NCBI RefSeq assembly: GCF_029269825.1
Contig: NZ_JARJHU010000008.1
Location: 186,001-250,000 of the forward strand
Direction of reading: 5' to 3'
From: Pedobacter sp. JY14-1
GTDB taxonomy: Bacteria > Bacteroidota > Bacteroidia > Sphingobacteriales > Sphingobacteriaceae
DNA: 64,000 bases
Shown: positions 35,749-44,401 of the stretch, in pieces
How the letters are laid out: each line of letters opens with the position of its first letter
Numbering within the stretch: position 1 is the first letter of the stretch
Notes under the pieces: generated by a model
The model's database searches: none
What the model saw: the letters and a program-made list of their open reading frames with translations, nothing else
What the model was told of the DNA's origin: nothing
Program-made: the position numbers and the translations under genes

Positions 35749-35913
35749 ATATGCTAAATTATTGCAAATCATCCGATAAAACCAATGCCGCAGAAAATAA
35801 TTCCTGAAGCGATACAAGAACAAGACCAGCACTATACCAGGACGAGACATAGGACGAGACACAATGGTCTCTCAACCCACATGATTCGGGGCTGAGTCGG
35901 GATTGGTTCGCAC

Positions 35914-35948
35914 TTTGTTCGCAAAAGGGTACCCGTTTTGCGAACAAA
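35914..35948. repeat. Large perfect inverted repeat upstream of the sigma gene
   Basis: TTTGTTCGCAAAA (35914-35926) and TTTTGCGAACAAA (35936-35948) are perfect 13-base inverted copies around GGGTACCCG. It lies in the 334-base gap between the sigma gene and the dioxygenase gene. The same gap has a direct repeat GGACGAGACA (two copies near 35842 and 35854) and the palindrome ACCAGGCCTGGT (near 35966). No T-run follows, so an operator or a folded RNA is likelier than a terminator. Confidence 0.7.
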
Positions 35949-36052
35949 TCCCGTCTAAACCCTGTACCAGGCCTGGTTCAGCCCAATACCAGGACCGGAC
36001 AATCAGCCTCCATTTCTTATTCTATGTTAAGATTTACCTGGCAGACCTGCCG

Positions 36053-36060
36053 TAAATTTG
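36053..36060 (+). promoter_or_regulatory. -7 box of the dioxygenase/hydrolase pair
   Basis: TAAATTTG matches the -7 consensus exactly. It is followed after 9 bases by a ribosome binding site AAGGAG (36070-36075) and ATG at 36083. The -33 region is poor (TTTA at 36033-36036, 16-base spacer). Confidence 0.5.
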
Positions 36061-36082
36061 TTTGTCTTTAAGGAGAACAATT

Positions 36083-37015
36083 ATGGAAACTAAAATTTCA
36101 GGCATCCACCACATCACTGCGATAGCAGGGAACGCCAAAAGGAACTACGACTTTTATACCAGGGTACTGGGTCTGAGACTGGTCAAAAAAACGGTCAACT
36201 TCGATGATCCGGGAACTTACCACTTTTATTATGGCGATGAACAGGGAACGCCGGGCACCATCCTGACTTTCTTTCCCTGGGAGGGCATCGTACAGGGCAG
36301 AAGGGGCTCGCGTCAGGCTACCGAGATCGGTTACAGTGTACCTTCAGGCAGTCTTGCCTTCTGGCAGGACCGGTTCGAGAAGAACAATGTGATCTATAAC
36401 AAGCCTGCCGAAAAGTTCGGGCAGAAATACCTGACCTTTCTGGATCCCGACGGTCTGAAGTTTGAACTGACTGAGGTGGAAACCGATACCAGGAAACAAT
36501 GGCTCAGCCCGGAGATCGGTACTGAAAATGCGGTATATGGTTTTCATCATGTAACTATTACCGCCAACAAAATGGAGGCCACCGCACAAGTGCTTACGGA
36601 ACTTTTGGGCTATAAACTTGCCGCGACAGAAGTGAACCGGCACCGCTTTGTGACAAATGCCGTGGAGTATGCAGCTATCGTAGATATCGTGGAAGCTCCC
36701 GGAGAACCGATAGGCCATGTCGCAGGCGGATCTGTACACCACATTGCCTTCAGGGTAAAGGATGAGGAGACCCTGATGCACTACAGGGACAGGGCACTGG
36801 CGATGGGCCTGCACATTACCGAAAAGATAGACAGGAATTACTTCTATTCGCTTTACTTCAGGGAACCAGGCGGTGTATTGTTCGAGATCGCTACCGATAA
36901 CCCCGGCTTTACGGTGGATGAACCGCTGGAAGAACTGGGCAGCAACCTCAAACTGCCTGCACAATATGAAGCAGACAGACAGGAAATAGAAAAGGTTTTA
37001 CCTAAACTGGATTAA
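36083..37015 (+). CDS. Ring-cleaving dioxygenase, VOC superfamily (MhqO/MhqA-like)
   Basis: A 310-residue protein with four VOC modules in two halves: GIHHITAIAGNAKRNYDFYT at the start and GFHHVTITANKMEATAQVLT at about residue 154. Metal ligands are likely the His of HHITA, His of HHIAF and Glu of GVLFEIATD. The phrase LGLRLVKKTVNFDDPGTYHF is typical of the MhqA/MhqO extradiol dioxygenases that open hydroquinones. ATG 36083 is preceded by AAGGAG. The hydrolase gene follows after 2 bases, the same pairing as MhqO with MhqD in quinone detoxification of Firmicutes. Confidence 0.88.
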   Translation: METKISGIHHITAIAGNAKRNYDFYTRVLGLRLVKKTVNFDDPGTYHFYYGDEQGTPGTILTFFPWEGIVQGRRGSRQATEIGYSVPSGSLAFWQDRFEKNNVIYNKPAEKFGQKYLTFLDPDGLKFELTEVETDTRKQWLSPEIGTENAVYGFHHVTITANKMEATAQVLTELLGYKLAATEVNRHRFVTNAVEYAAIVDIVEAPGEPIGHVAGGSVHHIAFRVKDEETLMHYRDRALAMGLHITEKIDRNYFYSLYFREPGGVLFEIATDNPGFTVDEPLEELGSNLKLPAQYEADRQEIEKVLPKLD

Positions 37016-37017
37016 AA

Positions 37018-37644
37018 ATGTACACGCATGATCGACAAATAGTCGCCGCCGGCGTTCCGCTGGCGGAGGCAAAAAAGGCAGTGATTTTCCTGCACGGCAG
37101 GGGTGCCACAGCGACAGATATCCTGTCGCTGGGCAGGCACCTGGGTATAGAAGATGCTGCGCTGCTGGCCCCACAGGCCACCAATAATAGCTGGTACCCT
37201 TACAGTTTTATTGCACCCGTAAGCCAGAACCAGCCCGCGCTGGATTCTGCACTTACGCTGATCAAAGAACTGGCAGATGAAGTGATTGCGGCAGGCATCC
37301 CGGCAAGTGCACTGTATTTTGTGGGCTTTTCTCAGGGAGCATGTCTCACGCTGGAATACATTACCCGGAACGCACAGCAATACGGTGGGGCGGTCGCCTT
37401 CACCGGCGGGCTCATCGGCCAGGAAATCAACATGGCAAATTATAAAGGCGATTTCAAAAACACCCCTGTATTGATCACTACGGGCGACCCCGATCCGCAT
37501 GTACCGGTACGCCGGGTAGAATTAAGCGCCGGGATACTGGCTAAGATGAATGCGAAAGTAACCACAAGGATCTTTAACGGCCGGCCGCATACCATCAGCC
37601 CGAAGGAGCTGGAGCTGGCAAAGGAACTGGTGCTGGGCCTGTGA
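37018..37644 (+). CDS. Alpha/beta hydrolase, phospholipase/carboxylesterase family (MhqD-like)
   Basis: A 208-residue serine hydrolase. It has LHGRGATATDILSLGRHL (oxyanion region), the nucleophile Ser in VGFSQGACLTLEY, the Asp in TGDPDPHVP and the His in GRPHTIS. In Bacillus the analogous MhqD works with a dioxygenase against quinones, and the tight coupling here (2 bases) supports that role. The natural substrate is not known. After it, metH starts from its own promoter. Confidence 0.88.
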   Translation: MYTHDRQIVAAGVPLAEAKKAVIFLHGRGATATDILSLGRHLGIEDAALLAPQATNNSWYPYSFIAPVSQNQPALDSALTLIKELADEVIAAGIPASALYFVGFSQGACLTLEYITRNAQQYGGAVAFTGGLIGQEINMANYKGDFKNTPVLITTGDPDPHVPVRRVELSAGILAKMNAKVTTRIFNGRPHTISPKELELAKELVLGL

Positions 37645-37663
37645 CCTTCCAGGCCCGTTCATT

Positions 37664-37695
37664 TTTGGATTTAATTTTTCTTTATTGCATTTTTG
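37664..37695 (+). promoter_or_regulatory. metH promoter
   Basis: TTTG (37664-37667), a 20-base spacer and CATTTTTG (37688-37695), one mismatch from the -7 consensus. Transcription should start near 37700, right at the beginning of the structured leader. Confidence 0.6.
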
Positions 37696-37697
37696 TA

Positions 37698-37821
37698 AGG
37701 CCTGCAGTATACGCACGGAGGTGCGGTGGTCAGGCTTTGCATACAATGGGTTCGGCACTTGTTTAGGCCCTGGCCTCTATCAAAAATAGCTTGTTGTATG
37801 CTCATACTGTATCCTCATTAA
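37698..37821 (+). promoter_or_regulatory. Structured 5' leader of metH, candidate riboswitch
   Basis: About 120 bases that can form several helices: AAGGCCTG/CAGGCTT (37698-37704 with 37731-37737, one bulged G) closing a hairpin CGCAC-GGAG-GTGCG (37712-37725). A long-range pair GCATACAA/TTGTATGC (37739-37746 with 37794-37801, 8 of 8) encloses CTAT-CAAAA-ATAG (37777-37789) and a GGG/CCC pair. The start codon lies 20 bases after the long-range helix. It lacks the GCCACTG box of cobalamin riboswitches and matches no S-adenosylmethionine class I know. Confidence 0.45.
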
Positions 37822-40800
37822 ATGAACATTAGAGAAGAACTAGAAAAGCGCATCCTGATTATTGACGGTGCAATGGGCACCATGATCCAGCGCTATGCGC
37901 TGACTGAAGAAGACTTCAGGGGGGAAAGGTTTAAGGACCATCCCTGCGAGGTGAAGGGCAATAACGATTTGCTCAACATTACCCGTCCGGATGTGATCAG
38001 GGCAATCCACGCGGCGTACCTGGAAGCCGGTACGGACATCATCGAGACCAATACTTTCAGCACGCAACGCATTTCCATGGCAGACTACGAAATGGAAGAC
38101 CTGTCTTATGAAATGAGCTATGAGGGTGCGCGCATTGCCAAAGAGGTAGCGATGGAGTTTACGGCGAAAACACCGGACAAACCGCGTTTTGTTGCCGGGG
38201 CGCTGGGGCCGACTACAAAAATGGCTTCCATGTCGCCGGATGTGAACGATCCGGGCTACCGGGCAGTAACCTTTGATGAGCTTTTTGATGCGTTCTATGA
38301 ACAGGTACGCGGCCTGATTGACGGCGGTGCCGACCTGCTGCTTTTTGAGACGATAACCGATACCCTGATCACCAAGGCAGGGATCGCGGCGGTAAAGAAA
38401 TATGAAGAGGTGATCGGCCGGAAGATTGAGATCATGATTTCGGGAACGATCACTGACGCGTCTGGCCGAACACTTTCCGGACAGACTGTAGAGGCATTTT
38501 ACAATTCCCTGCGGCATGCACAGCCCCTGAGTATCGGGCTCAATTGTGCGCTTGGAGCCAAAGAGATGCGCCCGCACATCGAAGAGCTGGCTGCAAAAGC
38601 GGAGTGTTATGTATCTGCCTATCCAAATGCCGGGCTGCCCAATGAATTTGGTGCTTATGATGAAAAGCCACATGAAACGGCACATCTGGTAGAGGATTTT
38701 ATACAGCATGGCTTCGTGAACATTGTAGGTGGCTGTTGCGGCACTACTCCGGAACACATTGGCTGTATTGCAGCGAAAGCCGCAGGCGTGACGCCAAGAA
38801 GAATCCCTAAGACTGAACCTTACCTGCGCCTGAGCGGACTGGAACCGGTAACGATAACTCCTGAAAGCATTTTTGTAAATATAGGCGAGCGGACGAACAT
38901 CACGGGTTCGCCGAAATTCTCGAAACTGATCCTTAGCGGCGATTTTGAGGCTGCCCTGGCGGTGGCCAGGCAACAGGTGGAAGGCGGCGCGCAGGTGATC
39001 GACGTGAACATGGACGAGGGCATGATCGACTCGGAGGCTTCGATGACAAAGTTCCTCAACCTGATCGCCTCGGAACCGGATATCGCAAAGCTGCCCATCA
39101 TGGTCGATTCGTCCAAATGGACAGTCATTGAAGCAGGTTTGAAATGCCTGCAGGGTAAGGGCATTGTGAACTCGATATCGCTGAAGGAGGGTGAGGACAA
39201 GTTCAGGGAAAGTGCGCGCAAGATCATGACCTATGGCGCTGCCGTTGTGGTCATGGCCTTTGACGAACAGGGACAGGCAGACAATTACGAGCGCAGGGTA
39301 GAGATCTGCTCGCGCTCTTACAGGATACTGGTTGAAGAATTGGGTTTTCCCGCGGAAGACATCATTTTTGATCCGAACATCCTGACCGTAGCCACCGGTC
39401 TGGAGGAACACAACAATTACGCGGTAGATTTTATTAACGCCACACGATGGATCAAGCAGAACCTTCCGCTGGCCAAGGTGAGTGGCGGTGTTTCGAACAT
39501 TTCATTCTCTTTCAGGGGCAACAATGTGGTGCGCGAGGCTATGCACTCGGCATTCCTTTATCATGCGATCAAAGCAGGCATGGACATGGGTATCGTCAAT
39601 GCGGGGATGCTGGAAGTCTATGAAGAGATTCCGCCGGAGCTGCTGGTGATGGTGGAAGACGTATTGCTGAACCGCAGGCCCGACGCTACAGAGCGGCTGG
39701 TAGAGTATGCAGATACGATCAAATCTAAGGGCAAAGAGGTGGTGCGTGATGAGGAATGGCGCAAGGGAACGGTAGAGGAAAGGTTATCGCATGCGCTGGT
39801 GAAAGGGCTGATCGAGCACCTGGATGCAGATGTGGAAGAGGCCCGCCAGAAATATGCACGGCCGATTGAAGTGATCGAAGGCCCGCTGATGGACGGAATG
39901 AATGTGGTCGGCGACTTGTTCGGCGCCGGAAAAATGTTCCTTCCCCAGGTCGTGAAATCGGCCAGGGTCATGAAAAAGGCGGTGGCTTACCTGTTGCCTT
40001 TTATCGAGGAAGAGAAACTGAACAATCCTGATGGCGGCGCCGGCTCGTCTGCAGGAAAGATCCTCATGGCGACGGTAAAAGGTGACGTGCACGACATCGG
40101 CAAGAACATTGTCGGGGTGGTACTGGCCTGCAACAACTTTGAGATCGTGGACATGGGGGTAATGGTACCTGCGCAGGAGATCATCAGAAAAGCAAAGGAA
40201 ATTAATGCGGATATCATCGGACTGAGCGGGCTGATCACGCCTTCGCTGGACGAAATGGTCCATTTCGCCAAGGAGATGGAGCGCGAGGGCTTTACCATTC
40301 CGCTGATGATCGGCGGCGCGACCACTTCTCGGATCCATGCGGCGGTGAAGATTGCCCCTAACTATTCCGGACCAGCCATACACGTACTGGATGCTTCCAG
40401 GAGTGTAACCGTGGCCTGTACGCTGATGAACAAAGACCTGAGGGACGAGTATATTGCAGGGATCAGAGCGGAATACGACAAGGCCCGCGAGGCGCACCTG
40501 AACAAGCGTTCGGATAAGCGCTATAAGACCATTGAAGAGGCCCGTGCAGAAGGGTTTAAAATTGACCTGGACAAAGTGGCCCCTGCCCCATCGTTTACAG
40601 GAACTAAGGTTTTTGAAGATTTTCCGCTGGAGGAACTATTGGATTACATCGACTGGACCCCTTTCTTCCAGACCTGGGAACTGCGCGGCAGTTACCCGCG
40701 CATTCTGGAGGACAAGGCTGTAGGCACGGAAGCACAGAAGCTGTTCAATGATGCACAGGCCTTGCTGAAACGGATCGTTGACGGGAAATTACTGAAGGCA

Positions 40801-41481
40801 AAAGCAGTGATCGGTTTCTGGCCGGCAAATGCGGTTGGTGATGACATTCTGGTACAGCTGCCGGAGACTGAAGTGGCATTTCACACGCTGCGCCAGCAGG
40901 CGGAAAAGACTGCCGGTAATCCTTACTATGCACTATCCGATTTTATTGCCCCGAAAGACAGCGGTGTGCAGGATTACTTCGGTGGCTTTGCGCTGACGGC
41001 CGGCATTGGCTGCGATGAGCTGGTAGCCGAATATGAAGCCGTGTTTGACGACTATAACAGCATTATGGTGAAGGCACTGGCCGACAGGCTTGCCGAGGCT
41101 TTTGCAGAAAAGATGCATGAACTTGTACGAAAGGAATACTGGGGTTATGCGAAGGGCGAATCGCTGAGCAATGAGGCGCTGATCAAGGAAGAATACGTCG
41201 GAATACGCCCGGCGCCAGGTTATCCCGCTTGTCCTGAACATACAGAAAAGGGTACATTGTTTGCGCTGCTGGATGCAGAGAACAGGATCGGACTGAAGCT
41301 TACGGAGAGTTTTGCGATGTATCCTACCGCAGCAGTGAGCGGGTTCTATTTTGCGCACCCCGATTCCAGGTACTTTGGATTGGGTAAAATCACCCGTGAC
41401 CAGGTAGAGGACTATGCACAGCGCAAAGGAATGTCGCTGGAAGAGGCGGAAAAATGGCTGAGCCCGAACCTGGCCTATTAA
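37822..41481 (+). CDS. metH: Cobalamin-dependent methionine synthase MetH
   Basis: MetH moves a methyl group from 5-methyltetrahydrofolate to homocysteine. The 1219-residue protein has all four modules. The homocysteine domain has [10 protein letters not shown] and the zinc cysteines in GLNCALGA and GGCCGTT. The pterin domain (from about 345) has [11 protein letters not shown] and [10 protein letters not shown]. The B12 domain has [12 protein letters not shown] with the axial His (about 755-760). The C-terminal S-adenosylmethionine activation domain has [15 protein letters not shown] and [18 protein letters not shown]. Length is normal. It has its own promoter and leader. Confidence 0.97.
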   Translation: MNIREELEKRILIIDGAMGTMIQRYALTEEDFRGERFKDHPCEVKGNNDLLNITRPDVIRAIHAAYLEAGTDIIETNTFSTQRISMADYEMEDLSYEMSYEGARIAKEVAMEFTAKTPDKPRFVAGALGPTTKMASMSPDVNDPGYRAVTFDELFDAFYEQVRGLIDGGADLLLFETITDTLITKAGIAAVKKYEEVIGRKIEIMISGTITDASGRTLSGQTVEAFYNSLRHAQPLSIGLNCALGAKEMRPHIEELAAKAECYVSAYPNAGLPNEFGAYDEKPHETAHLVEDFIQHGFVNIVGGCCGTTPEHIGCIAAKAAGVTPRRIPKTEPYLRLSGLEPVTITPESIFVNIGERTNITGSPKFSKLILSGDFEAALAVARQQVEGGAQVIDVNMDEGMIDSEASMTKFLNLIASEPDIAKLPIMVDSSKWTVIEAGLKCLQGKGIVNSISLKEGEDKFRESARKIMTYGAAVVVMAFDEQGQADNYERRVEICSRSYRILVEELGFPAEDIIFDPNILTVATGLEEHNNYAVDFINATRWIKQNLPLAKVSGGVSNISFSFRGNNVVREAMHSAFLYHAIKAGMDMGIVNAGMLEVYEEIPPELLVMVEDVLLNRRPDATERLVEYADTIKSKGKEVVRDEEWRKGTVEERLSHALVKGLIEHLDADVEEARQKYARPIEVIEGPLMDGMNVVGDLFGAGKMFLPQVVKSARVMKKAVAYLLPFIEEEKLNNPDGGAGSSAGKILMATVKGDVHDIGKNIVGVVLACNNFEIVDMGVMVPAQEIIRKAKEINADIIGLSGLITPSLDEMVHFAKEMEREGFTIPLMIGGATTSRIHAAVKIAPNYSGPAIHVLDASRSVTVACTLMNKDLRDEYIAGIRAEYDKAREAHLNKRSDKRYKTIEEARAEGFKIDLDKVAPAPSFTGTKVFEDFPLEELLDYIDWTPFFQTWELRGSYPRILEDKAVGTEAQKLFNDAQALLKRIVDGKLLKAKAVIGFWPANAVGDDILVQLPETEVAFHTLRQQAEKTAGNPYYALSDFIAPKDSGVQDYFGGFALTAGIGCDELVAEYEAVFDDYNSIMVKALADRLAEAFAEKMHELVRKEYWGYAKGESLSNEALIKEEYVGIRPAPGYPACPEHTEKGTLFALLDAENRIGLKLTESFAMYPTAAVSGFYFAHPDSRYFGLGKITRDQVEDYAQRKGMSLEEAEKWLSPNLAY

Positions 41482-41546
41482 GATGGGTCCTGATTTAGCT
41501 TTTTTGGAATACTCTTTGTAATTTCATACAGATAAGACAGAACGCT

Positions 41547-41981
41547 ATGAAGAGAAATTTGCTATTGACCGTCGTGATTTTGGCCCTTCTTACGGCCTGT
41601 ACCACCATGAAACCCGGCGCGATAGGAAACGGTGGTTTGTCGGCACTGAGCGGCACCTGGGAGCTGAACTATATTTCGGGGCCAAGGATTGCATTTAACG
41701 GCTTGTATCCGGCCAAAAAACCTGTCATTAAGTTTGAGGTCTCTGAAAAGCGGTTCAGCGGGAATACCAGTTGTAATTCCTTTTCAGGGGCGCTGGCGGC
41801 AGATGATACGACGATCAATTTCACAAAGCCTTTTATGATGACGAAAATGGCCTGTCCCGGAGAAGGGGAAGCAACCTTCCTGGAGGTGCTGAAAAAGGTA
41901 AGCCACTATGATATTGTTGGCGATACCACCCTTAATTTCAGAATGGGGGATATCGCCATTATGCGGTTCAGTAAGAAGTAG
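41547..41981 (+). CDS. META-domain (HslJ-like) lipoprotein
   Basis: A 144-residue lipoprotein (signal LLLTVVILALLTAC, lipobox Cys at residue 18). The META domain shows LSGTWELNYISG, SGNTSCNSFSGAL and MTKMACPGEGEATFLEVL, the usual pattern of HslJ. Such proteins are outer-membrane or periplasmic and linked to stress tolerance in E. coli; the exact job is unknown. Its 3' end overlaps the convergent thrC end by 14 bases. Confidence 0.9.
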   Translation: MKRNLLLTVVILALLTACTTMKPGAIGNGGLSALSGTWELNYISGPRIAFNGLYPAKKPVIKFEVSEKRFSGNTSCNSFSGALAADDTTINFTKPFMMTKMACPGEGEATFLEVLKKVSHYDIVGDTTLNFRMGDIAIMRFSKK

Positions 41982-43326
41982 CGTTCCCTTCCTGCCCCTG
42001 GTAAGTATTTAAATAGCGTTTAAACTCTCCGAAATCTGCCTGGATCGGGGTGGCTTGTTTGCTCTTACCCAACAGCTCCTTTACTTGTCCGGGAACCTCA
42101 ATCCTGGACTTTATGTCCTCAGGAAAAATATCAGGGAATTTGCAGGCGTGCGCAGTTGAGGCAAAAATGCCTGCAAAATCAGCATCAGCTATCGTGTTCT
42201 CCTTATACTTTTCCAGTGCCAGCCAGGCAATGGAGGTATGCGGGCAGGCAATGTAATGGAAACGGCTGTAGAGTTCTTTGATGCCCTGCAATGTCTGTTC
42301 GTCGGTAAAGGTATAGCCCGTTACGATTTTCCTGACTTCTTCCAGGTCGTTGCCGAAAAGGTCCATAATGCGGGTCCAGTTGCTGGGAGCGCCTACATCC
42401 ATGGCATTGGCATAGGTCTGCACAGATGGTCTGGTTTCGTAAACACCGCTTTCCAGGTAGCGCGGCACGGTATCGTTGATATTGGTCGCCGCAATGAACT
42501 GCCTGACGGGCAGGCCCATTTTATGTGCAAGCAGGCCGGCGGCGATATTGCCGAAATTACCGCTGGGCACAGAAAATACCACATCGGTCTTGCCCTGACG
42601 CTTCAATTGGGCATAGGCATGGAAATAATAAAAGCTTTGGGGGATAAGCCTTGCAATATTAATGGAGTTGGCCGATGTCAGCCGAAGTTTATCGTTTAGT
42701 TCTTCGTCTGCGAAAGCCTGTTTGACCAGGGCCTGGCAATCATCGAAAGTACCGGAAACCTCAAGGGCATGAATATTCTGTCCATTGGTACAGAGCTGGA
42801 GTTCCTGGATGTCACTGACCTTTCCTTTGGGGTACAATATGGTTACCCGGGTATTGGGAACGCCCAGGAAGCCCAGTGCAACTGCACCACCGGTGTCGCC
42901 GGAGGTGGCCACAAGTACATCGAGGGTCTTTTCGTTGTTCTTCAGGAAATAGCCCATGATGCGGCTCATGAAACGGGCGCCGAAATCTTTGAAGGCCAGT
43001 GAGGGGCCGTGAAAGAGTTCAAGGACATAGCTGTCCGGCTGGGTTTCGCCGGCCTCCTGAAGCGGAACTGCAGGGGCGTCAAAATTGATGGCCTCATCGA
43101 TGATGTACTTCAGGTCTGCGGCAGGAATGGCATCCTGCAGGAGTGCAGCGGCAACTTTGAAGGCGATTTCAGCGAGGGTATAGTTTTCAATATGATCGAT
43201 AAAGTCTGCATCTAGCCTGGGGATGTGCAGTGGCATATACAAACCTTTGTCTGCAGGCATACTGTTGAACACTGCAGTCTGGAAGTCTGTGCGGAGTTCG
43301 TGGTTATTGGTGCTATAGAGTTTCAT
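41968..43326 (-). CDS. thrC: Threonine synthase
   Basis: ThrC converts O-phosphohomoserine to threonine with pyridoxal phosphate. The 452-residue protein starts MKLYSTNNHELRTDFQTAVF. It has the PLP-binding Lys in HGPSLAFKDFGARFM, ATSGDTGGAVALGFLG for the phosphate loop, and SVPSGNFGNIAAGLLAHKMG. Last gene of the threonine operon, 129 bases after thrB with a palindromic repeat in the gap. Expected to be controlled by the attenuator upstream of thrA. Confidence 0.97.
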   Translation of the reverse strand: MKLYSTNNHELRTDFQTAVFNSMPADKGLYMPLHIPRLDADFIDHIENYTLAEIAFKVAAALLQDAIPAADLKYIIDEAINFDAPAVPLQEAGETQPDSYVLELFHGPSLAFKDFGARFMSRIMGYFLKNNEKTLDVLVATSGDTGGAVALGFLGVPNTRVTILYPKGKVSDIQELQLCTNGQNIHALEVSGTFDDCQALVKQAFADEELNDKLRLTSANSINIARLIPQSFYYFHAYAQLKRQGKTDVVFSVPSGNFGNIAAGLLAHKMGLPVRQFIAATNINDTVPRYLESGVYETRPSVQTYANAMDVGAPSNWTRIMDLFGNDLEEVRKIVTGYTFTDEQTLQGIKELYSRFHYIACPHTSIAWLALEKYKENTIADADFAGIFASTAHACKFPDIFPEDIKSRIEVPGQVKELLGKSKQATPIQADFGEFKRYLNTYQGQEGNATSY

Positions 43327-43359
43327 TTCTGGTTTTAGTTCATTAATAGTTCATCACGC

Positions 43360-43433
43360 CGTCATCTCGAACATCGTGAGAGCTCTCTTGTTGAGGTAGC
43401 AAATCAAGAGATTCCTCGTGCCTCGGAATGACG
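43360..43433. repeat. REP-like family 1 copy between thrB and thrC
   Basis: CGTCATCTCGA and TCGGAATGACG form the outer arms of a 74-base imperfect palindrome with inner arms TCTCTTG and CAAGAGA. It fills most of the thrB-thrC gap. As RNA it would fold and may slow decay or processing between the two genes. Confidence 0.8.
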
Positions 43434-43455
43434 AGAGGGTAATAATAAAATGCCG

Positions 43456-44388
43456 TTAGTCAAGCAGGATCGGCCCTTTTTTGTTGACTTCGGATACAAA
43501 GGCAAGGCTGTTGATGTCCATTTTCTTCAGGTGCTGCTGCAGCCTGGCTGTAATGCCAGCGGCGGTTTCTGCATCGCGGGTGAGTGCAAATACGGAAGGC
43601 CCGGAGCCGGAGATGCCGAAACCCAAGCCTCCGTTTTCCAGTGCCAGCGATTTGAGCACCGCAAAATCAGGGATAAGGATGGAGCGGACCGGTTCGACCA
43701 GGATATCGGTCATGCTGCGCCCGATAAGCCCATAGTCATTGAGGAACAATCCGCTGACCAGACCGGCTACGTTTCCCCATTGGGTAACCGCGTCTTTCAG
43801 CTGGACTTTGGAACGGATCATCTGCCGGGCATCTTTAGTCGGCACATCTACCTCGGGGTACACAATGGCCGCATGGAAGTCTTGCGGAAAGGGCAGGCTG
43901 ATGATATCGAGCGGTTCGTAGCTCCGGATGAGGACAAAACCGCCCATCAGTGCGGGCGCTACGTTATCCGCATGCCCGTAACCGCAGGCCAGTTCCTCGC
44001 CCTTCATAGCAAAGGGAACCAGGTCGCGGTTGCTCAGCCGGTTGTCGAACAGGGTATTGATGGCGAAAAGGCCTGCGACGGTACTGGCCGAGCTGGAACC
44101 CAACCCGCTTCCAATGGGCATTTTCTTGTGGAGCTCGATCTCTACTCCGGTATCGGGCATGCCGATGTGGTTCAGGTAGTGCTGCACACTGGCACTTACG
44201 GTGTTCTTTTCAGGGTCGAGCGGCAGTTTGCCTTCGTCGCCTGTGATTTTGGTGATGCTGATGCCTTTGCCGCCGGTGAGGCGCATGACGACTTCATCTC
44301 CCGGCTGGTTGACGGCAAAGCCGAGGATATCGTATCCGCATACGACATTGGCAACAGTGGCCGGGGCAAATACTTTTACGGATTTCAT
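43456..44388 (-). CDS. thrB: Homoserine kinase
   Basis: ThrB phosphorylates homoserine with ATP. The 310-residue GHMP kinase has the ATP loop PIGSGLGSSSASTVAGL (about residues 91-107), the N-terminal VFAPATVANVVCGYDILGF and the C-terminal GISGSGPSVFALT. It begins 13 bases after thrA, so the two are surely cotranscribed. Length is normal. Confidence 0.97.
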   Translation of the reverse strand: MKSVKVFAPATVANVVCGYDILGFAVNQPGDEVVMRLTGGKGISITKITGDEGKLPLDPEKNTVSASVQHYLNHIGMPDTGVEIELHKKMPIGSGLGSSSASTVAGLFAINTLFDNRLSNRDLVPFAMKGEELACGYGHADNVAPALMGGFVLIRSYEPLDIISLPFPQDFHAAIVYPEVDVPTKDARQMIRSKVQLKDAVTQWGNVAGLVSGLFLNDYGLIGRSMTDILVEPVRSILIPDFAVLKSLALENGGLGFGISGSGPSVFALTRDAETAAGITARLQQHLKKMDINSLAFVSEVNKKGPILLD

Positions 44389-44401
44389 GGTTATCTCTGA
44401 T

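Noticed and set aside
35749..35862. N-terminal extension of the sigma factor
   Set aside because: The added 38 residues are unlike ECF sigma factors and come from sequence next to the palindromes.
37698..37821. metH leader as a cobalamin riboswitch
   Set aside because: The GCCACTG B12 box and the expected pseudoknot parts are absent.
37840..39411. Minus-strand open frame of 523 codons opposite metH
   Set aside because: Long, but a mirror of the conserved metH frame with no recognisable protein features.
43450..44400. Plus-strand open frame of 316 codons opposite thrB
   Set aside because: thrB motifs are complete on the minus strand; the plus frame is a shadow.
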